From Tethya wilhelma (lineage: Eukaryota; Porifera; Demospongiae; Tethyida; Tethyidae): a DNA stretch of 64,000 nt. Every line of letters begins with the position of its first letter. The stretch's first letter is position 1. The DNA is taken from positions 934,774 through 998,773 of the forward strand of contig CAXIPT010000009.1 of the NCBI GenBank assembly GCA_964030475.1, given 5' to 3'. The position numbers and the translations under genes are program-made. The notes beneath the pieces were generated by a model. That model was not told the DNA's origin and searched no databases. It was given only the letters and a program-made list of their open reading frames with translations. Below are positions 13,065 to 37,096 of this stretch, piece after piece.

Positions 13065-15285
13065 CTAGTAATTTGCTATCTCAATACAATTAGTAATAGA
13101 CAAATTATAGTCACTTCCACCAACCACCATCAGTTGATTGGTGTTCTCGACAACAGCTACATAGCACCGACATCTAGCAGTTGGCATGTGACTGATATTA
13201 TACCAACATTGGGTAAACATATCTATGTACTGGTAAACTGCTGATGTTACGTTTCCACTTTTATCTCTTCCACCAACTGATACTAACTGCCCATGGACTG
13301 TTGCACATGTTGACCAATACACCGGAATATCAGCATCAGCATCATACTGCCACACTTTTGAACTAATCAATTTCGAATGTGGTTGACACGACTGCATTAG
13401 TTCTGGTAGTGAGCATGAAAAAACTGATCGACATCGATCATTTTTGTCATTCCCTCCCAGCATGTAGAGGCGGTCACTAACAATGGTTGCTGATCCAGCT
13501 CCAAATGGATGAGGGAGGCTGGCAGCTGTGGACCAGACAAGGGTGTCTGTATTAAGCACTTCAACTGTGTCCGTATTATCTCTAGCCAGACGTGTTAATG
13601 ATCCTCCAGCAACTATGAGATGTGTCTGATATGTGGTGGCTGTAGTGTATGTACGGCCTGTAGGCATGGGTGGGAACTGCTCCACCCACTTACCACGATC
13701 TGTGAGGGAAACAAGTTTGTTTGTAGTTTTGGAATTACTTCTTTCCCCACCAACCATAGTGAGGAGTCCCTTTATAATGGCTAGACTGCCCCACCTCTGT
13801 GGACACTGTGGTAGATTGTTCCATTTTCCTGAAGATGAGTTGTATGAATACACTTCGTAATGTGAAGAGAAATAAGCCACGTTTCCAACCACCACTGATG
13901 ATCCTCTTGTACCACCAAATGGTGCCTTTCCTCCATCCCTCCATTGCAACACAATCTCTTTAGGTGGTTCTGGCACCATTCTCTGCCTCCCTTGTAAGGT
14001 CGCCCCTTGTGAGTGGTGAAGAAGATCTTGGTTCTGTCGTTGCAGTTGTTGGTTGGTCTCTTGGAACTGGGCTGTAACTTGCTCATTGTCTACTAGTCTC
14101 TGATTCAGTTCCTGGAGTTGCATTCCAAGTCTTTGAATTTCTTGATCCTTTGATCTTATCTGTTGAATATTTGAACGGTCTTTGGCAGCTAATTCTTGAT
14201 CTTTGGCTGCTATCTGTTGACTCTGTAGAGTTAGTTGCTCATCTTTTGCAGCTAGTTCTTCATCCTTCATTTCTATTTGTTGATTGTTGGCTTCAAGATG
14301 ACGACTCTTCTCTTCAACTTGTCTGGCTAGTTCATCTCGTTCTTGTTGTAGTGTTCCATTCACTTCAGGAGTAGCTGGAGTTGTGTTTTGACTGCTCTCA
14401 ATGTACTCCTGGTTCTCCTTTAGATCAGCTAGCCTCTGACAGAGCTCTTCAGCTGAAGGTCTGTCTCTCTCTCTGTACTCCAGACAAGCCAGAGCAATGG
14501 GAAGCAGAGGGTGGGTCGGATTGATCAAATCAATGTGATTCTTTCTACGTTCTGGCTCAAGGATAGGAATTTGTGACATGCCAGTTGGAGATCGCACATC
14601 TTCAATTTGTTTCATGGATGGTCCAGGGTCAGGAAACTGTCGTGTACACACCTGGATCATTATCACATCTTGGGAGAATACGTCTAGCTTCTCAGTGTAT
14701 CGGGGTGGCTCTATGTCGTGACTCTGGAGACATGTATGCCAGTGTCCCTGGACACAGGGTAAGTGGTGTTAAGTGGCGCTGAGTACCAACGATTCTTGAC
14801 ATTCCAAAATCAGTCACTTTGGCACTTCTTCCAGCGATAACTAGCACGTTGTTTCCAGACAGGTCACGATGAATGATGCCATTGGAGTGGAGATAGGCAA
14901 TGGCTAGTGCTATGTGGTGGCAGAGGTCCACCTGAATGTGGTAAGAGATCGGGTGTGGGGAGTGTTCGAGCATTTTTGTCAAATTACCGTCTAGCAGTTC
15001 CATCAAGAGTGCTGGTAGGTTGGAATCAGGGTCCCTACACACTCCAAGATATTTTACTATGTGGGGATGACGCAATTGGTTGAGAAAGTTACACTCTTGC
15101 TGAAACCTTTGTAGAATCCTCTCAGATCCAGAGTCATAGGAGTCCACAATGGTGGGATGTAGAACCTTAGCAGCACACGTTAGCTGGTCACATTTAGCCT
15201 TGTAGACAGCTCCATAGGAACCATGGCCAAGAGTCTGGTCTTTTAGAATGGTGAAGCTTCTGTAACGAAAAGAGTGCTGAGCCAT
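13065..15285 (-). pseudogene. Kinase-Kelch copy D (one frameshift)
   Basis: Full-length homology to copy B, starting MAQHSFRYRSF at 15285. The kinase N-terminal lobe and catalytic loop (HRDLSGNNVLV, DFGMSRI) are intact. Just after GTLAYMSPES, near 14714-14718, there is a one-base gain relative to the other copies. The frame is lost there and reopens for the rest of the kinase, a longer coiled coil with extra KDEELAAKDEQL-type repeats, and the Kelch domain. A sequence error is possible, but copy E also has a single break and copy C is degraded. If real, a truncated kinase of about 195 residues would be made. Confidence 0.8.
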
Positions 15286-15681
15286 TTCTCTGCTAGCTTT
15301 GTTTGTCACCTTAAAAACATGTATAAATCTGAAAAAAAAAAAAAAAGGGGGTGTAACTGGATAGCTACTGTAGTAGCTATATTCACAAGCATCAATGATT
15401 TTAGTTGTGTGTTTTGACCTTTATACAATTATGGTCATTTTGATCCACACATCTAGAGACCAAGCTACATACAATCATAACCATATTCTTTGGTATTTTG
15501 TTTGCAGCTAGGGTTTGTTTAGTAATATTATAATTATATTAAACTGAAACAGGTGTAGTCAACATTAATTTTATTATGTTTAAAAGCACACATACTGACA
15601 ACATTTGCCTCTATAGAAAACTAGTGAGACACACACACACACACAAAACACCAAACAAAAAATAAACATGCACAATGTTGT
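15286..15681. other. 5' flank of kinase copy D
   Basis: AT-rich, with an A run near 15330-15345. Much of it matches the flanks right of copies A and E. No gene seen. Confidence 0.55.
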
Positions 15682-15818
15682 TCATTTAGAGTCTCTACTG
15701 GCAGTCGTTGAGGAAGATGACTCCAGACTGGCAGTGGACTTCCTCTTGTTGATTCTATCTGGGTCCACGAGACTGGCTACCTCAATGTCTCTGAAGAACT
15801 CACTCTGAAGCTCTTCTA
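15682..15818 (-). pseudogene. Duplicated copy of the ACAP last exon (copy D)
   Basis: 137 bp, same length and frame as the real ACAP last exon (18889-19025), with EELQSEFFRDIEVASLVDP preserved and the stop in the same place. No neighbouring ArfGAP exons. Passenger of the block duplication. Confidence 0.78.
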
Positions 15819-15854
15819 CTGAAACAGAGAGATGACAAGCACATAAACACGTAC

Positions 15855-15922
<68 letters not shown>

Positions 15923-15926
<4 letters not shown>

Positions 15927-15975
15927 ATCAAGGAGACCTTCAAGCCTTGTGGAGCTATCCCAGTGTTGATAAATG
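15923..15975 (+). pseudogene. ALDH4A1 last-exon fragment (copy 3)
   Basis: Begins at GTCTATCAAGGAGACCTTCA directly after a CT microsatellite (about 15858-15921) and ends at the ALDH4A1 stop. It has an 11-12 bp internal deletion, and the front half of the exon is missing. The 3' flank (to about 16230) also matches that of ALDH4A1. Confidence 0.75.
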
Positions 15976-16241
15976 AACACTGCACATGTCACTGACTCTA
16001 TCTCTCTCTCATGATGGGGAACACTAACACTTGATATAGAGCATGGCATTGTTTTATAGCCTAGCTATAATAATATACACTCACTGTTAGGAAACTAGTA
16101 CAATGAGCTGTAAAGAAAAAATAAGTCACAATGTAATTACACCTATATAATTACTAAAAACAACAAAAAATTAATATAAATCTTAGGTGAAAAAAATCAA
16201 TGAAAGTACGAACACAAAAATAATTCAAATCCACAATATTT

Positions 16242-18384
16242 CTAGTAATCTGCTATCTCAATACAATCACTATAAGACAATGAAGTGCCACTGACACGTC
16301 CACCAACCACCATCAGTTGATTGGTGTTCTCTACAACAGCTACATAGCACTGACATCTAGCAGTTGTCATGTGACTAATGATACTCCAAGACTGGGTCTT
16401 TGGGTTGTACTTGTAAACTGCTGATGTTACTTTATCACTTTCGTCTTTTCCGCCAACTGATACTAACTGTCCATGGACTGTTGCACATGTGGACCTAAAC
16501 ACTGGAACATCAGCATCATGCTGCCATACTTTTGAACCAATCAATTTTGAATCTGGTTGACATGACTGTAGTAGTTCTGGTAGTGAGCATGAAAAAACTG
16601 ATCGACATTTACCATTGCTGTCACACCCTCCCAGCATGTAGAGGCGGTCACTAACAATGGTTGCTGATCCCCTTGCAAATGGATGAGGGAGGCTGGCAGC
16701 TGTGGACCAGACAAGGGTGTCTGTATTGAGCACTTCGACTGTGTCCATAACACCTTCAAGCAAACCTGTTGATAATCCTCCAGCAACAATGAGATGATTC
16801 TGATATGTGGTGGCTGTAGTGCCAGTACGGCCTGTAGGCATGGGTGGGAACTGCTCCACCCACTCACCACAATCTGTGAGGGAAACAAGCTTGTTGTAAT
16901 CAGATATCCCCCCACCAACCAATGTGAGGAGTCCCTTTTATGATGGCTAGACTGCCCCACATCTGTGGACACTCAGGTAGATTATTCCATTTTCCTGAAG
17001 ATGAGACGTAAGCGTACGCCTTATAATTGCTATCTGAAAAGAAATAGGCCATATTTCCAACTACCACTGATGACCCTGTTATATCACAAAATGGTGGCTT
17101 TCCTCCATCTCTCCATTGCAACACAATATCTTTAGGTGGTTCTGGCACCATTTTCAGCTTTCCTTGTAAAGTCTCAACTTGCTGATGAAGATCCTGATTC
17201 ATCTGATGAAAATCTTTGTTCTGTCGTTGCAGTTGTTGGTTGTTCTCTTGGAACTGGGCTGTGACTTGCTCATTGTCTACTAGTCTCTGATTCAGTTCCT
17301 GGAGTTGCATTCCAAGTTTTTGAATTTCTTGATCCTTTGCAGCTAGTTCTTTATCTTTCTTTGCTATCTGCAGATCTTTGGCTTCAAGCTGATGACTCAG
17401 ATTCTCTTCAACTTGTCTGGCTAGTTCATCTTGTTCTTGTTGTAATGTTCCAACATCCACTTCAGGAGTAGCTGGAGTTGTATTTTGACTGCTCTCAATG
17501 TACTCCTGGTTCTCCTTTAGATCAGCTAGCCTCTGACAGAGCTCTTCAGCTGGAGGTCTGTCTCTCTCTCTGTACTCCAGACAAGCCAGAGCAATGGGAA
17601 GCAGAGGGTGGGTAGGATCGATTAAATCAATGTGATTCTTTCTACGTTCTGGCTCAAGGACCGGAATTTGTGACATGCCAGTTGGAGATTGCACATCTTC
17701 AACTTGTTTCATGGCTGGTCCAGGGTCAGGAAACTGTCGTGTACACATCTGGATCATTATCACACCTTGGGAGAATACGTCGAGCTTCTCAGTGTATCGT
17801 GGTGGCTCTATGAGTGACTCTGGAGACATGTAGCCCAGTGTCCCTGGACACACGGTAAGTGGTGTTACTGAGTGGAGCTGAGTACCAACGATTCTTGACA
17901 TTCCAAAATCAGTCACTTTGGCTCTTCTTCCAGCAATAACCAGCACGTTGTTTCCAGACAGGTCACGATGAATGATGCCATTGGAGTGGAGATAAGCAAT
18001 GGCTAATGCTATGTGGTGGCAGAGGTCCACTTGAATGTGGTAGGAGATCGGGTGTGGGGAGTGTTCGAGCATTCTTGTCAAACTACTGTCTAGCAGTTCC
18101 ATCAAGAGTGCTGGTAGGTTGGAATCAGGGTCTGTGCACACCCCAAGATATTGCACTATGTGGGGATGACGTATGTGGTTGAGAAAGTCACACTCTTGCT
18201 GAAACCTTTGTAGAATCCTATCAGATCCAGAGTCATAGGAGTCCACAATGGTGGGATGTAGAACCTTAGCAGCACACATTAGCTGGTCACATTTAGCCTT
18301 GTAGACAGCTCCATAGGAACCATGACCAAGAGTCTGGTCTTTCAGAATGGTGAAGCTTCTATAACGAAAAGAGTGCTGAGTCAT
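16242..18384 (-). pseudogene. Kinase-Kelch copy E (one frameshift in Kelch)
   Basis: Full-length family member starting MTQHSFRYRSF at 18384. The kinase domain (GHGSYGAVYKA, CAAKVL, HRDLSGNNVLV, DFGMSRI) and coiled coil are open to about 16935. There one extra T in a four-T run shifts the frame in an early Kelch blade (after SLAIIKG). The remaining blades are open from 16922 to the stop at 16242. A homopolymer indel could be a sequencing error, so the gene may be functional. If real, it would yield a kinase-coiled-coil protein without most of its propeller. The 3' end faces an ALDH4A1 tail fragment; the 5' flank leads to the real ACAP last exon. Confidence 0.8.
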
Positions 18385-18888
18385 TTTCCTTTGCTTTGTT
18401 TCAGTGCTTGTCACCTCAAAACATAAATCTGTAAAATAAGGGGTGTAACTGGCTAGCTACTGTAGCAGCCATTATTCACAAGGGCTTAAGCATCAATGAT
18501 TTTCATCGTCACAGTGTGTTTTGACCTTATACAAACACGGCATTGTGATAATCATAGGACCACACATCTGGAGACCAAAGCTACAATCATAACCTTATTC
18601 TTTGGTATTTTGGTTGCAGCTACGTATGGTTTGTTTAGTGATTTCTCAGTCTAGTTTGGCACAAGCCACACTTTCAGCTTATAGCTTTAATAGGGATGTA
18701 GTGTTTAGCTTTGCCGGTATATTCATTAAAACTGAAACAAGTGTAGTTAACATTATGTTTAAAAGCACACATACTGACAACATTTGCCTCTATAGAAAAC
18801 TAGTGAGACATACACACACACACACTGGCATGCACACACACACATACATACACACATTGACACAAAAAATAAACATGCACAATGTCAT
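18385..18888. other. Gap between kinase copy E and ACAP
   Basis: AT-rich flank with a CA-rich tract at about 18810-18860. It matches the flanks at 2200-2640 and 15300-15680. No gene seen. Confidence 0.55.
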
Positions 18889-30479
<11,591 letters not shown>

Positions 30480-30806
30480 AGTTTTCTTGTACTCTTTCTC
30501 CAAAACGTAATAATTTCTACTCTGACTGATTAGTGGCAGCTGTCGTGTTTCAACTAGCTGCGATAAAGATAGGTCATGCTAACTCGCTAGAAGAAAGGCA
30601 GTACACAAAGAGCTGTAGAAACTGAAATATTTTAATTTCCAGCAACCTCAAAACTGAGCGCACTTACTAGAGGCTAGTTTTCGCGTGGAAAATGTAGCTG
30701 CAGCGCTTCATGAATAATTTTACTTTATTATATTCACGTTTCCGTATAATTAGAAGAAACTAGTCATGAATAACAATACACCAAATTGTGCGTGTACAAA
30801 TACAGT
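30480..30806. other. Gap between ACAP start and WDR33 stop
   Basis: 327 bp holding the ACAP promoter and the WDR33 3' end, in the same orientation. No gene seen. Confidence 0.6.
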
Positions 30807-33800
30807 TTAGTCTCTCTTGGACCGCGACCGATCGCGGCTGCTCCGATCATCTTTATCTCTCTTGTCACTCCTGGACCTTTTAGCTGGGGGGCCGTCCCTG
30901 TCATTACTCATTCTACGACGAGGAGGGGATCGTTCCCGCCTGTCCCCACGGTCTCTATCGCGATCCCGATTGGAATCCCTCCTCCCCCTGTCCCTTGGAT
31001 CGTACCTCGGCTGCTCATAACGGTCACCACCATCACCACTACTGCTACCACGATCATCTCTGAATTGGCCAGGGGGTGGAATATTAGTGTGGGGGGAAGG
31101 ACTCCAGTTTCCATCGCCACCCCCCTGCTGGGATTGCACGTGATGAGGTCGAGGGGGACCTCTGTTGTCAAAATGGTCCCCGTGAGGAGGAAAATCACGT
31201 GACGAATGTTGATAAGGTTCGTTCGGAGCTGGCTGATTGAATCCTCCTCTTGGCGGGGGTTGCTGTTGCTGTTCATTTTGAGATCGAGAGGGTCTCATTC
31301 TTGGGTCCCCGGAAAGGGGTAACTGATGCTGTCTACCCCCTTGATCGTTTGGGGGTTGAAAATGACCCCCTTGTTGTGGAGGATGCTGTTGTTGCTGGTT
31401 TTGCATATTGCCTCCACTACCAAACTGCTGGTCACCTTGGTATCGGGGGTCGTGAGACTGAAATTGTGATTGTCGAGGGGGCCCACTGGGGGGAAACTGA
31501 CCTGGACTGTGTGGTCTTTGCCTGTCCGGATGAGGAAATCGAGTAGGCTGATTTTGCTGCTGTTGTGGTGGCGCTCTCATTCGCATATCGGGATTATTGT
31601 AATCTCCTCGGGGGCCATGTGGAAAACGAGGTGGAGGGGGCCCTCCTGGGTGTTGTGGCTGCTGCTGTTGCATTGGAGGCTGATGCATGTTAGGGGGGTT
31701 CGAATGAGATGGGGGGTGTCGACCGTGAAAGAACTGCTCGCTTGGTGGAGGCTGGTTTGATGGCGGAGGTCTGTCAAATTGCTCATTATATCTCGGAGGT
31801 CCACGAGGCATATCCCCCGGAGGGACATTGGACCCCCCACGCTGTTGCTGTGGTGGTGGTTGTTGCTGGGACGTTGGAGGGGGTAGAGGAAAAGTATCTC
31901 TTCGTTGTGGATCTTGCATTGGCCCCCTCTGAGGTCCCTGTGGAGGACCTCCCTGTCCCCCCATAGGAGGGGGTCGTCTTGGCAGCCCCCCTGTCTGTGG
32001 TCCAGAAGGAGGAGGGGGTCCTCGCTGAGAACTCATGTGCTCAGGCGGCGTCTGATCGAACTGGGGGGGTCGCTGAGAAGGACCGGGTTGAGAGGTAGGT
32101 GGTGGACCACGCTGCTGTGATGAAGGAGGTGGTCTCTCTTGAGAGTGGATTTGAGCTCTTGGGTCTTGCACTGCCGAAGACTGAGAACGAAATGGTGGCT
32201 GTTGCTGCTGAGGTCGATCCATGTGGGACCAGTTTTCCATCCGATCTGGCGGTCGTTGCGAAGGACCTCGGTTTTGGTCCTCGTCAGAATGAGGACCACG
32301 GTCCTGTCCAAGATGTGGCCTCCGGTCTAATCCATGCATTGGACCACGTTCTTGTCCATGAGAAGGCCCGTGGTCCAGTCCACGTGGTGGATGACGGACT
32401 GGATCATGAATTGGACCTTGGTCTGTAGGGTGAGAAGGCCCGCGATCTGGTCCGCGATTCTGTAAAGGCCCGTGATCAGGTTGTCTCTGTCTGTCGGGAG
32501 GTGGACCAGGATATCTGTGCTGGTTGAACTGTTCATTGTGAAACTCTCCACGTCTATCAAAACCATCATCTTGAGGAGGCCTGCATAAAAGAAGAAATCA
32601 CACAAGTTGAGACACCAGATAAAAAAAAATAGACTATATACTGTATAGCGGAAAAGTTTACTTAACTCTTTTCTATATTGTGCATGAGCATGTAACTTTT
32701 TTAGAACTTTTGCAATGCCATTTGATTCACAAAAACCACAAAAGAAAGTACTTCAAAACTATATATAACAAACCTCATAGGTGGTGGTGGTCCGCTGGTC
32801 TGCCCCCCTTCCCACTGACCCCTAGCAGGGGGAGGAGGAGCATTCGTCGAAGAAGGAGGCTGTGCCATTCTATTGCCTCCATCTCCAGCTCCTCCCTGCC
32901 ATTCTTGTCGTTTCTGTTCCTGTGCAGCACGTCGTGGATCAGCCGCCAAAATGCGAGGATTGTAGCGTGAGTCGGGGGGAGGTTCATTCTCGTGCCGTCG
33001 GTACACGTAGGGATTGTGAGGTGGCTCGTGGGAGGGGAAATGACGGCGCTGAGGAGGGGGCTCGCCTTCAAAGGAAGCCCGTCGCTCTTGGTAATCAGAC
33101 CTCTGCCACGAGAATGGAGAGTTGTTTGCCCGGTTGAAGTCTGCAGGACGAGGGCGGTTGAATTCTGGTCGTCCAAACTCTCCCCTGTCTTGCCAATCTC
33201 GCTGAGGGTGCCTAAACTGATCAGAAGGAGGAGGACCCTGCATCATTGGTCTATTATTAGGGGTAGCCAAAGGTCCAGGCGGACCTCGAATATCGTGCTC
33301 AGATGGTGGAACATTTCCTCCTCCAACCGGCGGTCTGTTGGTGTCTTCAAACGGGCGAAAAGGTGGAAATCTTCGTCCAGGACTTTCAGGCGGAAAGGGT
33401 GCTGGTTGTGTGGGGAAATTTTGTGTTTTATTGCCTGAAGTATTGCCGAATGTCTCGGCTATTATGTCAGCACCGAGCACTGGGACTTCCACTTTCACTG
33501 CAGCTCCACCCTCCTGTTCAACACCGCCGCTGGAAGCACCGGAGGATTCATTAGTCTGGCCACCACCGGCCCAGGATGGAGGGGGGAGAGTAATAGCACT
33601 GTTTGCAGCACCACCGCGAAGAGATATACCACCACCAATTCCTCCAAGAGAAAAGTTCTCTACAAAAAATAAATAAATAAATAAATAAATAAGTAAATAA
33701 AATAAAATAAAAGAGGTTATTAACTTTCACTGACATTCAGCTCAAAAGATATACTACTAATAACTCAAAACAAACCTTCAGTCGCTTCTTCGGTGAATAG

Positions 33801-33867
33801 CACACTCATTGCAGAGTTGTACCTATCTTTGATCTCTTCACCAGGTCTATTCCGACACCAAAACTTA
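30807..33867 (-). CDS. WDR33: WDR33, 3' exons (C-terminal part)
   Basis: Exons 33776-33867, 32774-33659 and 30807-32580 encode the C-terminal part of WDR33. It follows directly in frame on the WD40 part at 43820-45899 if the intervening sequence is skipped; the first exon here duplicates 43634-43725. The region is extremely rich in P, Q, G and R (many GPP and QQQ motifs), like the collagen-like low-complexity tail of WDR33. It ends in an RD/RS-rich tail (RDRDRGDRRERSPPRRR, then KRSRSDKRDKDD). The full reconstructed protein is 1286 residues, near the usual animal length. A low-complexity tail suited to RNA binding and condensation is expected. An N lies 11 bp beyond the first exon. Confidence 0.85.
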
Positions 33868-33877
33868 CTGGAATACA

Positions 33878-33878
33878 N

Positions 33879-33912
<34 letters not shown>
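33878..33912. repeat. Assembly gap followed by GT microsatellite
   Basis: One N at 33878 and a GT run to about 33912 mark the point where WDR33 sequence stops and unrelated sequence begins. Confidence 0.8.
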
Positions 33913-33916
<4 letters not shown>

Positions 33917-34163
33917 ACATGCTCCATTAACTAAACTAACCATATTGGCTAAAATTAATGATCTTTAACATATTACAGCTAACTTACTCAGATTAAAATA
34001 ACAATTCTATGGTAAAAAAACATCTCTCAATTTAAGTGGTTACTGAGCATGTGCAGCTTTTCTTTTTTCAAAGGCATGGCTGATACATTGTATTGCTGTA
34101 TGTTTTGACTTCTCAGCTCCACCCACCCAACAGACCCAATGTGGGATAACCTGTCTCAAGGCA

Positions 34164-34336
34164 GGTTCACAATATCCATGCTGCATTGTGTAATAGTACT
34201 TTCACATTTGGCGACGCAACGCAACGCACTGGCACAGATTTAGAAAAATGGTCCAAATGTACGTTTGATACGCTGTGTTCCTGCTTATCTGTGCGTGAAT
34301 AATTTTTATGTGACGCAACCGGAAATATTGTGAACC
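34164..34336. mobile_element. Candidate MITE with 12-bp terminal repeats
   Basis: GGTTCACAATAT at 34164-34175 is mirrored exactly by ATATTGTGAACC at 34325-34336. The interior is non-coding. No target duplication identified. Confidence 0.5.
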
Positions 34337-34363
34337 GACCTACATAGGCTCACATTCACTCAC

Positions 34364-37048
34364 ACAGCTTCAGTTTGGCATATCTCAGGGCATTCAGCCA
34401 CTCAAGTTTGTCCTTCTCAGATCTGAATCGATAGGTGTGGTGGATGTCTTTGCTTCCATCTCTGTGATGTGAGCATGTGCATGTATGAATGTCAACAAAA
34501 ATGGGATATATCAGTACCTACAAGAGATGGTCTGATAATTAAGTAATGAATTCAATTTATTCCTTTAAAGCAAAATCTGACAATCTGCTCAACTAGTCAT
34601 GTGCCATAATAGTAACACAATACCCACACACATGCATGTGAATATCATTTGTTGTTGAGTTTTGCACATGGCCAAGTAGCTAACTAAGTACAACCTTAGT
34701 GTATTAATAAGAATTGTCCAAGAACAAGTGAAACAACTTTTATTAGTAAAATACAATACCCTGATTGTGTGATAGCTGTATATGATCAAATTACTACAAG
34801 ATACCATTGTCTTTTTGTCTTGCAATGTGTTTTTTTTTTGGGCATTGCAAGTAAAGTACAAGCATTACCTAGCCCTAGCTAGCTAGGCAGCAGCACAACT
34901 TGACAATGCAATAATATACACATTAACTTTTGAGGCTGTACTGATCTAGCATTCCAAGGCTATTCCCCCCTCCTTCTGTCCCTCCTTCTTTCTACCTGCT
35001 AGGTAATGTGAGGTCAACCCTGCCCACTTGAAGTGCCTTGATCTGTTCCTTGACGTTGGCTATTTTACGCTGGAGAACTCGAATGTGTGTACCAACATCT
35101 TTGACAGTTAGACCCTGTGACAAAAGAGGGTGAGTGGAAGAGAGAAAGAGTATACAAGGGACTATACCTAGTTCTATCCCTTGTAAATAGATACCTCTGA
35201 ATATCATATATAAAGTAAACATGTTTAGAATATAATACATAATATTATTAGCTAAGGATACATAACATTAAGCTTGTGATTAACCACTGCTCTTTAATTG
35301 CTCATCTTAGCACATGCAAATTCTGCTCAATTATTAATTTTCTATAATGCTGGCTGCTCAAAGATAATCAGTGATACAAACCTGGTAGGAATCATGCAAT
35401 TTGGAGATGATCGAGGCAATATTTGTCATCAGATCAAAATCATGCTCTAGCTTCTTGTAGTTCTCCTTCAATCTGAAGTACTCAGTAGCTTCTTCAGAGT
35501 TATTATCTGTGAGGATGGTAACCATGCAACATGCACAGCACAGAGTTCATGAGAATAGAGCATAAATTCAACAGCATCATGAATAGTAGTTTAATATTAT
35601 TCACATGTGCTGTCAGCAAAAGCATTATTAAATTTTATTTAGATATTTATTTTTTTCTCCAAACTGGAATTAGCTCAAGAATGTTGTGAATACCAATTAA
35701 AAAAGCATTAATGAATGAGGCTATCAAGGTGAATGGGTGGATTGGAGTAAATGAACGTGCTCTTTGGTAGTTAGTTCAATTACCATTTTCCACCAGCATG
35801 TCCCAAATGTCGGACTGCAGATCAGGCTCAACCAGCTGGATCTTATCGAGAGGAGAGAACCATTTACATGTGTAGGTAATGTCGGCTGTGCCCTTGAAAT
35901 CCCTAAGAGAGAAAATGCAGGGGAAAGCAATATACAGTCATCTTATAGTGGGCATAAAAAAGGAAGGACTACACACTGTTGCAGAGCCATACCATACAAC
36001 ATTAATGATTCAATGATCCTCATATCCCATGTTTATCCTGCATGAAATATTGTCAACATGCTTCTTTTAAGGTTTGGACATCATTTACCTTGATCCTGTT
36101 GTACTTTCAAGCTCTTGTTTTGGCGACTTCTTCCTTGTCTTGCCAGCTGCACAGAGAACCATGTTATTGAAGAGCAGCAGACATCGGTGGGTCTTGGGCA
36201 CCACCCGACCATTGACTTGAAGCTAGAGAGAGAGAGAAAGGAGAAAAGAAAACAAAGATGGTGAACATAGCAACCAATGGCTTCACTACAGACAGGTGTG
36301 GGTGTCTGGTATTTTATTATGACTTAACATCTCACACTCATTCCCACACTGGTTGTCTAGTGTAAAGTTTTTATCATTTCAGCCTCACCAGCCTAGTGAC
36401 TATGTCTTGTCGATAGAGCCATCTCTCACTGTCAGTCAGCTTGAAAGGGAGCCGGGATATGGTCATGTTTAGGTTCTGGATTACACTCTTCTGTTCATGA
36501 TTCTTTTTTGCTTCATTCAAGTACTCCGCAATTCCCTCAATTTTGGCAAGAGCCATCTGAAGGAAAATTCGGTCAGGATGAGTGGCAGTGGTGTACTTGA
36601 GAAGATCCTGTATGTGTTTGTGGGCGAGAGAGAGAGAGTGAGAGGTCACAGGCAAGGAATGTTGACATATTAAATAAAGATTAAAGAAATTATCACTAAA
36701 GACATTCCAAAGTGTTTCTGAAGCAAAAATTGATCATCTTAATGCTGCAAAAAATTTGAAATTCTATCCTAGAAACTATGGAATGGCATCAAAATTCAAT
36801 TTTCAATATGACATTCCTAGAGAAATACCTGGATGAATAAAATACACTGCGGATATCTTTGGATAGGCTTGAGAAGAAGTCCCTGCAAACTCAGACTTGT
36901 GTTGCTTTGCATGTATTTTTCTCGCAAAAACTTCACAAAGCTCTTCTTCTTGTGAATGGCCTTCTCCAATGTGGCCATTGCTGAGGTGAAGTTGTTCACA
37001 TAGGCTGAATAATATCGTATCATATCTTTGGTACCCATCTGAGAGAGG

Positions 37049-37096
<48 letters not shown>

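Noticed and set aside
14690..14720. Programmed frameshift in kinase copy D
   Set aside because: The break is a simple base gain relative to intact copies, with no slippery heptamer or pseudoknot apparent; decay or base-call error is simpler.
30786..33676. Several long plus-strand frames opposite the WDR33 tail
   Set aside because: Shadows of the GC-rich P/Q/R coding sequence on the minus strand; no domains.
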